Below, piece after piece: positions 55,691-64,000 of a stretch of DNA of 64,000 nt (position 1 is its first letter; each line of letters begins with the position of its first letter). Under the pieces are notes generated by a model, which saw only the letters and a list, made by a program, of their open reading frames with translations, ran no database searches and was not told the origin of the DNA. Made by a program: the position numbers and the translations under genes. Origin of the DNA: Lachancea kluyveri NRRL Y-12651 (lineage: Eukaryota; Ascomycota; Saccharomycetes; Saccharomycetales; Saccharomycetaceae); assembly GCA_000149225.2 (NCBI GenBank), contig CM000692.1:372001-436000 (forward strand), in the 5' to 3' direction.

Positions 55691-58324
55691 TCACAACTTG
55701 TTCCCGAAGCCTTTGATTTCATACGAGCTTGGCTCTGATCCTTCAGCCTCGGTACACATGTCACTCTTCCACGTTATCTTTTCCTGACCTTTTCGTAAAC
55801 TATCCAGTTCTCTTCTTCTCAAACCCCCCTTTTTGGAGTAAGCTCTCAGCGTAGCTTGCAGTTGAGTGACTTCAGAATTATCGCAATCACTTTCAACTTT
55901 TTCCTCTTCTTTCATGGGATCCGATTTTGTTTCACCATTCATATACTTTGCAATACGCCGAGCAATCATAGCACCGTTCTCCACTGGTGCGGTTTTAACA
56001 ATCGATTGTTGTTCCAAACTATGCAATTTCTCATCCATGTATCTTCTGTACAGTTTCTTTACCTTTTTGCGATCTTGAATTTCATGCAAGTCAACGTCAA
56101 TTTTCCAACGATTAACATCTAGAGGATGGAAAAAACTTGGATGTCTCCACTTATCGGACTCTGAGTAGTAGTCCTGTTTTAGAGAGTCAACAACAAATTT
56201 TCTGGCAGTTTTATCCAACACGTTTTGTTTTCTGCCAGCAAATTTGGGAAAATCGACGCTATGAAGATGATGCCGGAGTTGGTGTTTAACGTAAACTTTG
56301 AAACCAACTATATTCTCAGTTGTTTGCTCGTTTAACTCATGGATATGCTCAATGTATTGTGGAACAGATTCGTTGTCCTTTAAAAGAGCCTTTTGTAAAT
56401 CATTGCTTTGGAAAGCATCTGTTTGTTCCTTAGTCAGTGGTGTCGCTAACACATACATCACTGGAACCCTTTTAAACTGCTTTTCCGGATTTCTCTCTGA
56501 AGTTGGAACTTTTTCCACCTCTGTCCTGAATGTCAATCTGCAAGCATGGAAATTTCGGGGCATTTTGGACTCAAGTTCTCTTAGTAAATGCCTTAACAAA
56601 TGCATAGACATCTTAAACTCGGCGTCTGCCACATTAGAACAAGTTTCGCGTTCGTGGGTGGAATGTTCGTATTTTATAATATACTGTTCATCACCATAGA
56701 TTGCCTTAAGCGTCTCACTTCTCTTTTCGAGTAGTTGTTTAAACTTTAGATCGTGACAGCTGTGCAGGATATAGTCGATGTCTTCCAAGGGTAGGTACTG
56801 AAAACCAAATATCTTGGAGATGTTGTGATAAGCGACAAATATTCCATCCATGTTACCAATGCGCGCTTGCAGGGAATATTTCAATAGGGTGCTCCTGATT
56901 AACTCAAAAAATTCTCTTTCATAAGACTCAAACTTCCCATGCGACTTGTTAATCTCATAGCCCGTATGGTTGTCATTATTTTGCACGTAGGCGATATCGT
57001 GTCTTATGGCAGCAACTGCTCTTGTCTTCAAGTCAAATACGCCCGTTCCCGGCAAGTTGGGATGATAGGAGTCCAGCTGAGACCTCAGTATAAAGTCAGA
57101 GATTGCGGCATAGTGGTAAGAATCTGATGGACTATCAGTTTTTGAACGAGCTCCAAATTTCAAAGACTTGTCGTACTTTCTCTTAAAGTCAGGTTCTTCT
57201 GTGGTCAAAAAGGCTTCTAAGGCATGACCGAGCACCGACAATATAATCTCTCTATCAGTGGACTTATCAGAGTCTATTGAAAAAATATTTTTGTCATTCT
57301 CCATACGTTTCAATATAACCACTGCAGGCATTTGCGCACCTCTGGTGAACTCTGAAGCACGTTCGGGAAAATTCTTGGAGATCAGGTTCATGTTAGTCTT
57401 CCTGAAGTTGGACAACAGGAAATGCATGTGGGACAAAATACTGGTCATAGAACTAGTAGAGGAGTAATATGATTTGTTGTGTTTTTTGGCCAGCGCCAGT
57501 AACTTCTTGTCCCTTGAAGAAGTAACAAAGGCAGATATGGCTTCAAAATCGAAATCATCGACATCAATAATGTTTTCCAGAAAATGAGTAAAGTTGTAGA
57601 CACCAGTTCTTGGATCTTGTAGCGGATGGAATGTCAAAGGTTCGAATAAAACACGTCCTAGGTCATGTGCCAGCATTGGCGGAGAATTGCTAACAGATGA
57701 ATGTATTGGCTCGTAATCGGTTGCAGTAGGTGTCAAGACATAGCTAGATTTACCCGCTGGTCGCGTTTCTCGACTACCACGTCTAGTTTCTCTAAGACTT
57801 TTATCTTTGATTATCCTTGCAGCATTTTCAATTAGCTTATCCATGGGAAATGAACGCATTGGTTTTAGCACCGATTGGGCATCCCCGGAAGCGCTCGTTG
57901 AAAGTCCCATGACGGTATCGACTTCCTTCGTGTATTGCAAAGGTTTAGAAAGTTTTATAGTAGAGATTTTTACAGCATCGTTAGAATTTTTCGTCTGGCT
58001 TGTAGATGGCAGTCGCGGGTGCTTGGGAGGCCGCTTGAAGCGTACCTTGTTGGTGAGATACTGGTTCTTCGGAGACGATGACTTGTTTGCCTTACCGACA
58101 GCTTTGCTCCAGTCCAGAGGTCGGTCTGGAATTATCTCATCAGATAAATTTAGAACGCTATTCAAATCTTTGTTCAAAGTTGGATCAATCTTGTCATCTT
58201 TGGAAGACGTGTCCAGCCGGTGCTTGCCATCATCATTGGCAGCGGTTGAATGAAACCTCGGAAGTGGAAGCTCGACGCTGGTCCGAGAAACGCGTACGAT
58301 AGATCTATATCTCAGTTGGTACAT
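55691..58324 (-). CDS. PET127: Pet127, mitochondrial RNA-processing protein
   Basis: This 877-residue protein has a basic N-terminus (MYQLRYRSIVRVSRTSVELP) suited to mitochondrial targeting. A conserved Pet127 domain in the middle and C-terminal half (about 210-720) includes FEPLTFHPLQDPRTGVYNFTHFLENI and GVFDLKTRAVAAIRHDIAYVQ. This domain has a PD-(D/E)XK-like look, with the FDLKTRA segment. Pet127 influences 5' processing and stability of mitochondrial transcripts in S. cerevisiae (YOR017W, 800 residues). The N- and C-termini are charged and variable. It ends 87 bp from ANY1 (convergent), and is divergent from AIM17. Confidence 0.93.
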   Translation of the reverse strand: MYQLRYRSIVRVSRTSVELPLPRFHSTAANDDGKHRLDTSSKDDKIDPTLNKDLNSVLNLSDEIIPDRPLDWSKAVGKANKSSSPKNQYLTNKVRFKRPPKHPRLPSTSQTKNSNDAVKISTIKLSKPLQYTKEVDTVMGLSTSASGDAQSVLKPMRSFPMDKLIENAARIIKDKSLRETRRGSRETRPAGKSSYVLTPTATDYEPIHSSVSNSPPMLAHDLGRVLFEPLTFHPLQDPRTGVYNFTHFLENIIDVDDFDFEAISAFVTSSRDKKLLALAKKHNKSYYSSTSSMTSILSHMHFLLSNFRKTNMNLISKNFPERASEFTRGAQMPAVVILKRMENDKNIFSIDSDKSTDREIILSVLGHALEAFLTTEEPDFKRKYDKSLKFGARSKTDSPSDSYHYAAISDFILRSQLDSYHPNLPGTGVFDLKTRAVAAIRHDIAYVQNNDNHTGYEINKSHGKFESYEREFFELIRSTLLKYSLQARIGNMDGIFVAYHNISKIFGFQYLPLEDIDYILHSCHDLKFKQLLEKRSETLKAIYGDEQYIIKYEHSTHERETCSNVADAEFKMSMHLLRHLLRELESKMPRNFHACRLTFRTEVEKVPTSERNPEKQFKRVPVMYVLATPLTKEQTDAFQSNDLQKALLKDNESVPQYIEHIHELNEQTTENIVGFKVYVKHQLRHHLHSVDFPKFAGRKQNVLDKTARKFVVDSLKQDYYSESDKWRHPSFFHPLDVNRWKIDVDLHEIQDRKKVKKLYRRYMDEKLHSLEQQSIVKTAPVENGAMIARRIAKYMNGETKSDPMKEEEKVESDCDNSEVTQLQATLRAYSKKGGLRRRELDSLRKGQEKITWKSDMCTEAEGSEPSSYEIKGFGNKL

Positions 58325-59110
58325 CGAAGGCTTTAGCTCCTTTCCTTTAGGATTAGTTCTTTCTACTGGTATTTAGCGATGATAAAAGATGAGCATCTTC
58401 AACACTGTGAAAATTTGAGGCTACAGAGATACGGAGCACGATTACTGTAAACGCAGACAAGAAAAACAACACAAGGAAGTATCACACATATCTATACACA
58501 TATATACTCTCAAAACTAATATTGATATCCAGCATATAAGGAAAAAAAAAACAACAAAAAAAACAACAGTTTCTCAAGACTTTTGTTGTTTGCTGACGGT
58601 CACAGTTCACCGGTATATGAAAACTAACAAGGATCCTGAAAATAGAAAATATCCTTCGTATATAATAACCACATTTTCACACATATCGCGATATACGAAA
58701 ACAAACAAATATATTTTGTCCATTTCCGGCTTGAAAGATCATATCCGAGGGCAAAATACGTGAAACATGATTCAACATCGAAAGATAAATTCTAGATCAC
58801 GTGATTTTAATTTCATTTTCAAGAAATCCAATTTCGTCTAAAGTTTTAAGCACAGGGGAAAAAAATACCCTCTCTCTACCCCCTAAAACTGCTGCATAAA
58901 AAACGGGTTGTTTCGCTTTGCATCCATGGGTAACGGGCCTCCTTTCGCTCACCCCCACCCACATATTTATTTTCAGGGGATAGATGTGGTACGATAATGG
59001 ACGGATGGAATAGTATACGATGAATACCAATCGTATATAAGCAGACTAGGCTTTCCAACTATGTAGGCAACCCCTTTGGATTTGTTGACACACAATCGTA
59101 TCTAAATATT
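58325..59110. promoter_or_regulatory. PET127/AIM17 divergent promoter with ATCACGTGAT palindrome
   Basis: This is 786 bp without a gene. The 10-bp palindrome ATCACGTGAT (58796-58805) is a strong Cbf1/bHLH-type site. A long A-rich stretch lies at 58540-58570. Confidence 0.6.
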
Positions 59111-60514
59111 ATGAAAACTTCAAGAATACTAAGGCAAATTCCTAAGAGATTCAATAGCACTGCTACCACAAGAGCCAACTCCTTACCGTCTCACGACCAT
59201 ATCTTGCACAATTCTGCCGCACAGGGTGCGGCTCCATTGAAAAATGCAATCACAAAGACTCTGTTCAATAAGGATTCTACCACTATCACATTTAATACAA
59301 AAGGTTCTGAAAATCTCGTCATCTCCTTTAACAATTTATTTCTAAGAGACTCATCGAGAAGTGCAAGATCAATCGAAGCAAGTTCTGGCCAAAAGTTATT
59401 CACTACAGGCGAACTACTACTAAGCCCCAATGCAACCATTCCTAAATCTGTAGAAATTACTCCCGACAGCAAAGCAGTACATATTGAGTGGTGCGATGGT
59501 GATGCTTACTCTTACCCGCTAGATTTTCTGCTGGAGTATTCTGGCGTTTCCAGCAAAGTCAAAACTTCTTCTAAACACAGACAAGTGCTATGGGATAAGA
59601 AACTATTGAAATCAAATATCCAGGATTTATTATCAATCGACTATCATTCGTTCATGGACTCGTCCGACCATAAGCTGTACCAAAGTCTGGTCAATTTACA
59701 AAAATTTGGTATCTCTTTCATCACAAACGTCCCTCAAGAGGTGACAACGGGTTATGACTCTTGGTTTGTCAAACTGATTGCTGAAAGAATTGGGCACGTG
59801 AGACCAACTTTTTACGGCGAGGTGTTTGACGTCATCAATAAACCTAATGCTGACAACATTGCATACACCAGTGTGAAGCTTCCCCTGCATATGGATTTGT
59901 TATATCTCGAAAACGTTCCTGGGTGGCAACTGTTGCATGCTATCAAGAATTCTAGTGGTTCTGGTAGTCACGGTATGAACCTCTTTGTAGATTCCTTCAA
60001 TGCCGCTCGTTACGTTCGCGAAGTGGATGCAGATGCTTACGAGGCATTGACACAGGTACCAATCAATTACCACTACGAGAGAGATGATAAGCGCTATCTG
60101 CAGGCACGTCCATTGATCACGGAGTATGACATCCATGAGGGTAACAACCTATCGTCCACATACTCCGAGCTGATTAAAGAGGTCAACTACTCACCACCTT
60201 TCCAAGCCCCATTTGATTTTGGTATCTGGGACAAACCAAAGGGTTACGATGTTACAACACTACCATCTAAACTAACCCAGCGCTTGCTATTCAAGGACTT
60301 TACGCGTGGTCTTGCCTTATTCGAAAAGTTTATCCGTACCCCAGAAAATCAGTTCAGATTGAAACTGCCAGAAAACACCTGTGTTATTTTCAACAACAGA
60401 AGGCTGTTGCACGCAAGAACAGGATTTGATGGTGAGAGATGGTTGAAGGGTTGTTATGTGGATAACGACACGATAAAAAGTAAGCTCAGGTATTTGGAAG
60501 AGCGGTTTGCTTAA
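59111..60514 (+). CDS. AIM17: Aim17-like mitochondrial dioxygenase (GBBH/TMLH type)
   Basis: This 467-residue protein has an N-terminal mitochondrial presequence (MKTSRILRQIPKRFNSTATT) and a gamma-butyrobetaine hydroxylase-like Fe(II)/2-oxoglutarate fold. The iron triad is visible: His260-x-Asp262 (LPLHMD) and His434 (RRLLHARTGFDG). A 2-oxoglutarate-binding Arg follows nearby. The small N-terminal domain (about 60-140) resembles the GBBH N-domain, with EWCDGDAYSYPLDFLL. S. cerevisiae Aim17 (465 residues, YHL021C) has unknown substrate and affects mitochondrial genome inheritance; true carnitine synthesis is not established in that species. SPO11 follows, as on S. cerevisiae VIII. Confidence 0.95.
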   Translation: MKTSRILRQIPKRFNSTATTRANSLPSHDHILHNSAAQGAAPLKNAITKTLFNKDSTTITFNTKGSENLVISFNNLFLRDSSRSARSIEASSGQKLFTTGELLLSPNATIPKSVEITPDSKAVHIEWCDGDAYSYPLDFLLEYSGVSSKVKTSSKHRQVLWDKKLLKSNIQDLLSIDYHSFMDSSDHKLYQSLVNLQKFGISFITNVPQEVTTGYDSWFVKLIAERIGHVRPTFYGEVFDVINKPNADNIAYTSVKLPLHMDLLYLENVPGWQLLHAIKNSSGSGSHGMNLFVDSFNAARYVREVDADAYEALTQVPINYHYERDDKRYLQARPLITEYDIHEGNNLSSTYSELIKEVNYSPPFQAPFDFGIWDKPKGYDVTTLPSKLTQRLLFKDFTRGLALFEKFIRTPENQFRLKLPENTCVIFNNRRLLHARTGFDGERWLKGCYVDNDTIKSKLRYLEERFA

Positions 60515-61051
60515 AGGCTTTATCCAATGTCACCGGTTTACAGGCAGGTGTCCAACTCAATCACGTTGTAAAGCCTTAGACATTGTTCAATTTTTTTTTT
60601 TTTCTCTTTTAATTGAACAAAAAAAAAAAAATGGAAAAAACGATAATAGCAACAATAATGAGACAAGTCATAACAAAGATAAAGGTAAGACTTTCTTTTT
60701 GAGTTTATAACAAGTCAGGCCTTACGCGTTTCGAAGTATTTTTGATTTCGGCCGATTAAATTCAATGTTAGTATGCTCGGTCCCTTTTACTTTATAGTTT
60801 ACACATCTCATACTACCAAGGGTGATTTTTTTAGTACAATGCATAATCTATACCGATTCAAGTTTTGTTAACACACGTCTAAAGTACCGTTCTAGCCGTT
60901 TCGTCTATTGTGATTTTTGAAATTAGCCGCCGAACTTTTCCTTTCCAACATTCGGAAGTAAAAGACGAGCAAAAAGGCTTACAAGTACGGAATTGATCTT
61001 TTCCAAACGGCAACTATTGAAGAGAAGATAATATATCCAATAATTACGGGA
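60515..61051. promoter_or_regulatory. SPO11 promoter with URS1 (Ume6) site
   Basis: AGCCGCCGA at 60925-60933 is the reverse complement of the URS1 core TCGGCGGCT, 119 bp upstream of SPO11. It marks early meiotic genes repressed by Ume6 and induced with Ime1. The rest of the 537-bp region is A/T-rich with a T-run and A-run pair (60591-60632). Confidence 0.78.
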
Positions 61052-62164
61052 ATGAAACTACGTAAATCACTTTTTGACTACACTACCGACGCCGAAACAA
61101 AAAAGGACTTTTGCCTGTCCTTAACACCAAAAGATCGGCAGATACATATCGGCCCCCTAGCGTCCAAAGATTGTATACTCCAAGAGATTAAATCAGCGCT
61201 ATATTTTATGAGAAATGCTGTAGAGCAACATGAACAGTCTTTGGAAATTATTATACGCACCGACAGACATCCAATGCGTTTGAAATACCCGTTTCACGGT
61301 ATGAATTTGCTCACTAGAAAACCTGCAACCCGTGTAGCAGTGCTAATAAATATATTGAAAACTATCGTTACGAAAATAGAAAAACAAGAAAAGAGTACCA
61401 TGCGGGATGTCTTTTATTTAAATGTTGAGCTTTATCAAAAGCAAAGAATAGTTGGCGATTGGCTAGCCGTGTTAGAAGTTGCGTTTGGCTGTAAAAAAGA
61501 GATTTTTAACATATTTCCATCACAAAAAGGGTTGTGTTACATAACTACAGATTTGCGTTACGACGATCTAGTTTTAAAAGGTAGTACCTTAGTCCCCTAC
61601 ATCAATGAGCGAACACACCTTGATGCCGACTGGAACAAGATCAACCGGGTAATCGTATTAGAAAAAGATGCAATTTTTAGTAAGCTAGTGGCTTCTAAGG
61701 ATGAAGACAAAATCCTTGTCACGGGCAAGGGTTATCCTGACTTTTTAACCAGGCTGTTTTTGCAAAGATTGATGATCAGTGCTCCTGCACATGTGAAATT
61801 CCAGGTATTTACTGATAGCGACCCATATGGTGTGGATATTAGCTTAAAGTACTTGGAAAATAAGCAAGAATGTTACGCTTGTCCTAGGCTAGAATACCAA
61901 GGCGTCTATATCCACGAACTCATGAAGAAAGAAAGCAGTACAGGGTTGCAGTTGCTTCCATTGAAACAACGCGACTTTTTTTACGGAATCAAGCTGTTAG
62001 AGCAAGTCACCATGGGAAAAAATTCACTGAGCACGACAAATAGACGTAGGTTTACTCGTGAACTACAGAGACAACTGTTCTATTGGAAAAAGGGTGAGAT
62101 GAATGTCGTCGAGGGCGCAAATTTCATGGAATACTTCGAAACCAAAAATACGAAAAAAAGATGA
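61052..62164 (+). CDS. SPO11: Spo11, meiotic DNA double-strand break transesterase
   Basis: This 370-residue topoisomerase VI A-subunit relative makes the breaks that start meiotic recombination. The catalytic Tyr122 lies in MRDVFYLN in the winged-helix 5Y-CAP domain. The Toprim domain has VIVLEKDAIF (metal-binding Glu) and FTDSDPYGVDI (Asp pair), followed by LEYQGVY. It is 28 residues shorter than S. cerevisiae Spo11 (398). The ATG at 61052 is the first in frame. A URS1 element lies upstream. The stop codon is only three bases from the 3' end of the tRNA-Pro gene on the other strand. Confidence 0.96.
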   Translation: MKLRKSLFDYTTDAETKKDFCLSLTPKDRQIHIGPLASKDCILQEIKSALYFMRNAVEQHEQSLEIIIRTDRHPMRLKYPFHGMNLLTRKPATRVAVLINILKTIVTKIEKQEKSTMRDVFYLNVELYQKQRIVGDWLAVLEVAFGCKKEIFNIFPSQKGLCYITTDLRYDDLVLKGSTLVPYINERTHLDADWNKINRVIVLEKDAIFSKLVASKDEDKILVTGKGYPDFLTRLFLQRLMISAPAHVKFQVFTDSDPYGVDISLKYLENKQECYACPRLEYQGVYIHELMKKESSTGLQLLPLKQRDFFYGIKLLEQVTMGKNSLSTTNRRRFTRELQRQLFYWKKGEMNVVEGANFMEYFETKNTKKR

Positions 62165-62167
62165 ATC

Positions 62168-62271
62168 GGGGCGAGCTGGGAATTGAACCCAGGGCCTCTC
62201 GCATGCTTTGTAATTCAAGTGTTACTCGAACTTCGCCCAAAGCGAGAATCATACCACTAGACCACACGCCC
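62168..62271 (-). tRNA. tRNA-Pro (UGG anticodon) with intron
   Basis: The minus strand reads GGGCGTGTGGTCTAGTGGTA, then the anticodon arm TCTCGCTTTGGGCGA with TGG anticodon. An intron of about 31 nt follows the base after the anticodon. The molecule resumes with GCATGCGAGAGGCCCTGGGT and ends GCTCGCCC. The span is 104 nt and it matches S. cerevisiae tRNA-Pro(UGG). Confidence 0.95.
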
Positions 62272-62471
62272 ATGTGATGTTATCTTATGATTGTATGCGA
62301 TTCAGATTCTATATTAGTTAACGTAAGGAAATTGAAATATATGTACATATACATGTATGGTTAATAGAGCAAAAAGAGATGAAGGAGGGTGAAACAAGAG
62401 AGAAAAAAATCAAGTACCAGAGATCGATTTGATTTTGTTACGGCTACTAACACAACCTTAATACCTAAGTT

Positions 62472-62793
62472 TGAGAAATGTGTGAATACTGGGACAATTG
62501 TTGTGATTCCATTTTTAACTAAGGCTATAATAATTGGTATATGGTTATACTAGAAGTTCTCCTCGTCTTTCTAGGAATCCAGAAAAGGGAGTCGATAACT
62601 CTATATACAAATATTCTTCCTTTTATATGTTTCTGGTTCATTATCCTATTACATTATCAATCCTTGCGTTTCAGCTTCCACTAATTTAGATGACTGTTTC
62701 TCATTCTTTATGTCACCTTATAACACCGTGTGTGATAATATACTAGTAACACGAATACTAGTCGATGGTCGATAGTTGTATTTCGTTCCAACA
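62472..62793 (-). mobile_element. Solo LTR F (Ty1/Ty2 delta type), whole
   Basis: This is a 322-bp delta-type LTR on the minus strand with terminal TG...CA. Identical 5-bp target duplications AAGTT flank it (62467-62471 and 62794-62798). It looks structurally whole and comparatively recent. It lies 200 bp upstream of tRNA-Pro, the usual Ty1-type target position, and 194 bp upstream of the p24 gene. No internal Ty sequence remains. Confidence 0.93.
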
Positions 62794-62987
62794 AAGTTAT
62801 CTCCCACTACTTACGCGTTCTAGCTTTTCACACCGTGACAGTTGATCTAAGATTAGAAAAATTTTCTGGCGATTCGTGTTTTTTTCGGCCACGGTAGTGG
62901 ACAAAAAAATCAATGCTAACACGCTAAATTATCAATCACAAGAAAAAGACAACAAAAGAACAAGAAAAAGGAGAGGAATAACTAACG

Positions 62988-63620
62988 ATGCTCTTCAAAT
63001 CCGTCGTCTACCTAGTTGCCACCATAGTGCTAGCCGCTGTTTTTACTGATGCGTCCTCTAACAACTATGCTCCAGTGGCCATCTCTTTACCCTCATTTAC
63101 TAAAGAGTGTTTATACTATGATTTGCAATCTGACGACGACGCCATTGTCATCAGCTATCAAGTCTTGACCGGTGGCAACTTTGAAATTGACTTTGAAATT
63201 ACTGATCCAGATGGCTCTACCATTGTCGCTGAAAAGCAGAAGAAGTACTCTGATTTCTTATTGAAGTCCTTTGGTTTGGGCCAATACTCTTTTTGCTTCA
63301 GCAACAGTTACGGAACTGCCCTAAAGAAAGTCGAAATCACCTTGGAATTAGAAAAGAAAAACATGGAAAGTGAGAACAGCCCTGAAGACGCTATTGCTGT
63401 GCACTCCATTGAAGAGATTGACAGAAATTTAAACAAAATCACCAAGATAATGAACTATTTAAGAGCAAGAGAATGGAGAAACATGTATACTGTGAACTCC
63501 ACAGAAAGTAGGTTGGCATGGCTCTCTACTCTAACTATGGGTCTGATGGTTGGTATTAGTGTCCTTCAGGCTTTGGTGATTCAATTCTTTTTCAAGGATC
63601 GCCAAAGAAACTTTGTTTGA
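62988..63620 (+). CDS. p24-family cargo receptor (ERP2/ERP4 counterpart)
   Basis: This 210-residue p24 protein of COPII/COPI vesicles has a signal peptide (about 1-23, ending near TDAS) and a GOLD domain with two cysteines (ECLYYDL and YSFCFSN). A coiled-coil neck (about 140-165; EEIDRNLNKITKIMNYLRAREWRNMYTVNSTESR) precedes a transmembrane helix near 175-197, and the short tail KDRQRNFV follows. It aligns best with S. cerevisiae Erp2 and Erp4, which are duplicates; Erp4 (YOR016C) neighbours PET127 (YOR017W) there, so this is the unduplicated gene. Confidence 0.93.
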   Translation: MLFKSVVYLVATIVLAAVFTDASSNNYAPVAISLPSFTKECLYYDLQSDDDAIVISYQVLTGGNFEIDFEITDPDGSTIVAEKQKKYSDFLLKSFGLGQYSFCFSNSYGTALKKVEITLELEKKNMESENSPEDAIAVHSIEEIDRNLNKITKIMNYLRAREWRNMYTVNSTESRLAWLSTLTMGLMVGISVLQALVIQFFFKDRQRNFV

Positions 63621-64000
63621 GAAAAGATCCCCCTTTTCGCTTGCTCATGGTTGTGAATTCTCAAACTGTTTGATGTAATGTAAAAATTTGTATATCCTTT
63701 TATCTCTCTCATGAGAGTTATGCTAAAGAGATAAAGCATACAGGTCTTCTTTATGATTTAAAAAACTTGTTTCTTTGTGGTGATGCATCACCGTTTGAAA
63801 TTGACTATGACGCGTGTATAGTTCGAAAGATCTCTATAGCCAGATCATCTCAAGTGGAAAAAAAAACAAAAAGAAAATAAAAGAGAAACTTGGTCTACCT
63901 TGAAGTTTAAAGTGGCTAATTCAGAGAGAAGGAGAGGACCAAATAGAATATGAGAGGAATATCCGCTGTCGCTCAAATCTAATCAGAAGATTCATTAAAG
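63621..64000. other. Right edge, 3' flank of the p24 gene
   Basis: No gene is recognised in the last 380 bp. A/T-rich tracts lie at 63855-63885, and an imperfect inverted repeat around TCTCTCTCATGAGAG occurs at about 63704-63718, which could act in 3'-end formation. Confidence 0.4.

Noticed and set aside
58796-58805. Second CDEI-like element (ATCACGTGAT) as part of another centromere
   Set aside because: There is no A/T-rich CDEII or CDEIII within 300 bp; it is an ordinary promoter E-box.

Overview
This window is nuclear DNA of a budding yeast in the family Saccharomycetaceae. Nearly every gene has a recognisable Saccharomyces cerevisiae counterpart, yet the proteins are clearly diverged from S. 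cerevisiae. Introns are rare and short with GTATGT/TACTAAC-type signals, there is a point centromere, and solo LTRs of Ty1/Ty2 type sit beside tRNA genes. The gene order mixes genes that S. cerevisiae splits between chromosomes V and IX (its CEN5/CEN9 duplicated pair), with later blocks from XVI, XV, XIII and VIII. That is the order expected of a lineage that never had the whole-genome duplication (Zygosaccharomyces/Torulaspora, Lachancea, Kluyveromyces or a relative). I cannot name the species from the sequence alone.

Layout. 0.2-10.5 kb, one centromere-proximal arm: NUG1, SUA7 (TFIIB), YND1, FMP52, a dynactin p25 gene, PMI40 (intron), NOP16, SGN1. 11.1-11.3 kb: the centromere, with CDEIII and CDEI separated by about 162 bp of 92% A+T. 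11.8-37.2 kb, the other arm: IRC22, a YIL001W-like ankyrin/BTB gene, a 2-kb gap, INP51, CMI7, WBP1, GIM4 (intron), YEA4, VAB2, CFD1, BET1 (intron), EPS1, YIA6/YEA6, MIT1, a 2.4-kb intergenic region, GCN4 with upstream ORFs, NAS2 (intron), URM1. 37.4-41.6 kb: tRNA-Arg, a cytosolic-type LEU4 paralogue with two Gcn4 sites, tRNA-Trp, a nested and inverted LTR cluster, tRNA-Asp, and EST3 read through a +1 frameshift. 41.8-51.2 kb: APM1, DOT5, CUB1, a WSC-family sensor, a HapX-like YAP5/YAP7 bZIP, GAS5. 52.4-64 kb: tRNA-Thr, a solo LTR, initiator tRNA-Met, ADI1, ANY1, PET127, AIM17, SPO11 (with a URS1 site), tRNA-Pro, a solo LTR, and an ERP2/ERP4 p24 gene.

How the genes relate. Most are housekeeping genes with no shared pathway, as is normal for yeast. 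Functional links that can be seen are: GCN4 and the leucine-pathway LEU4 paralogue 2.5 kb away, which carries two perfect TGASTCA sites; NUG1 and NOP16, both ribosome-assembly genes with PAC/RRPE-type promoter motifs; and the secretory and cell-wall genes (IRC22, WBP1, YEA4, BET1, EPS1, APM1, WSC, GAS5, ERP), which are scattered. I found no CRISPR array, toxin system, virus-like coding element or other new multigene system. The most notable items are the long-CDEII centromere, the EST3 frameshift, the GCN4 uORF set, the HapX-like bZIP, the dynactin p25 gene and the nested LTR palindrome.
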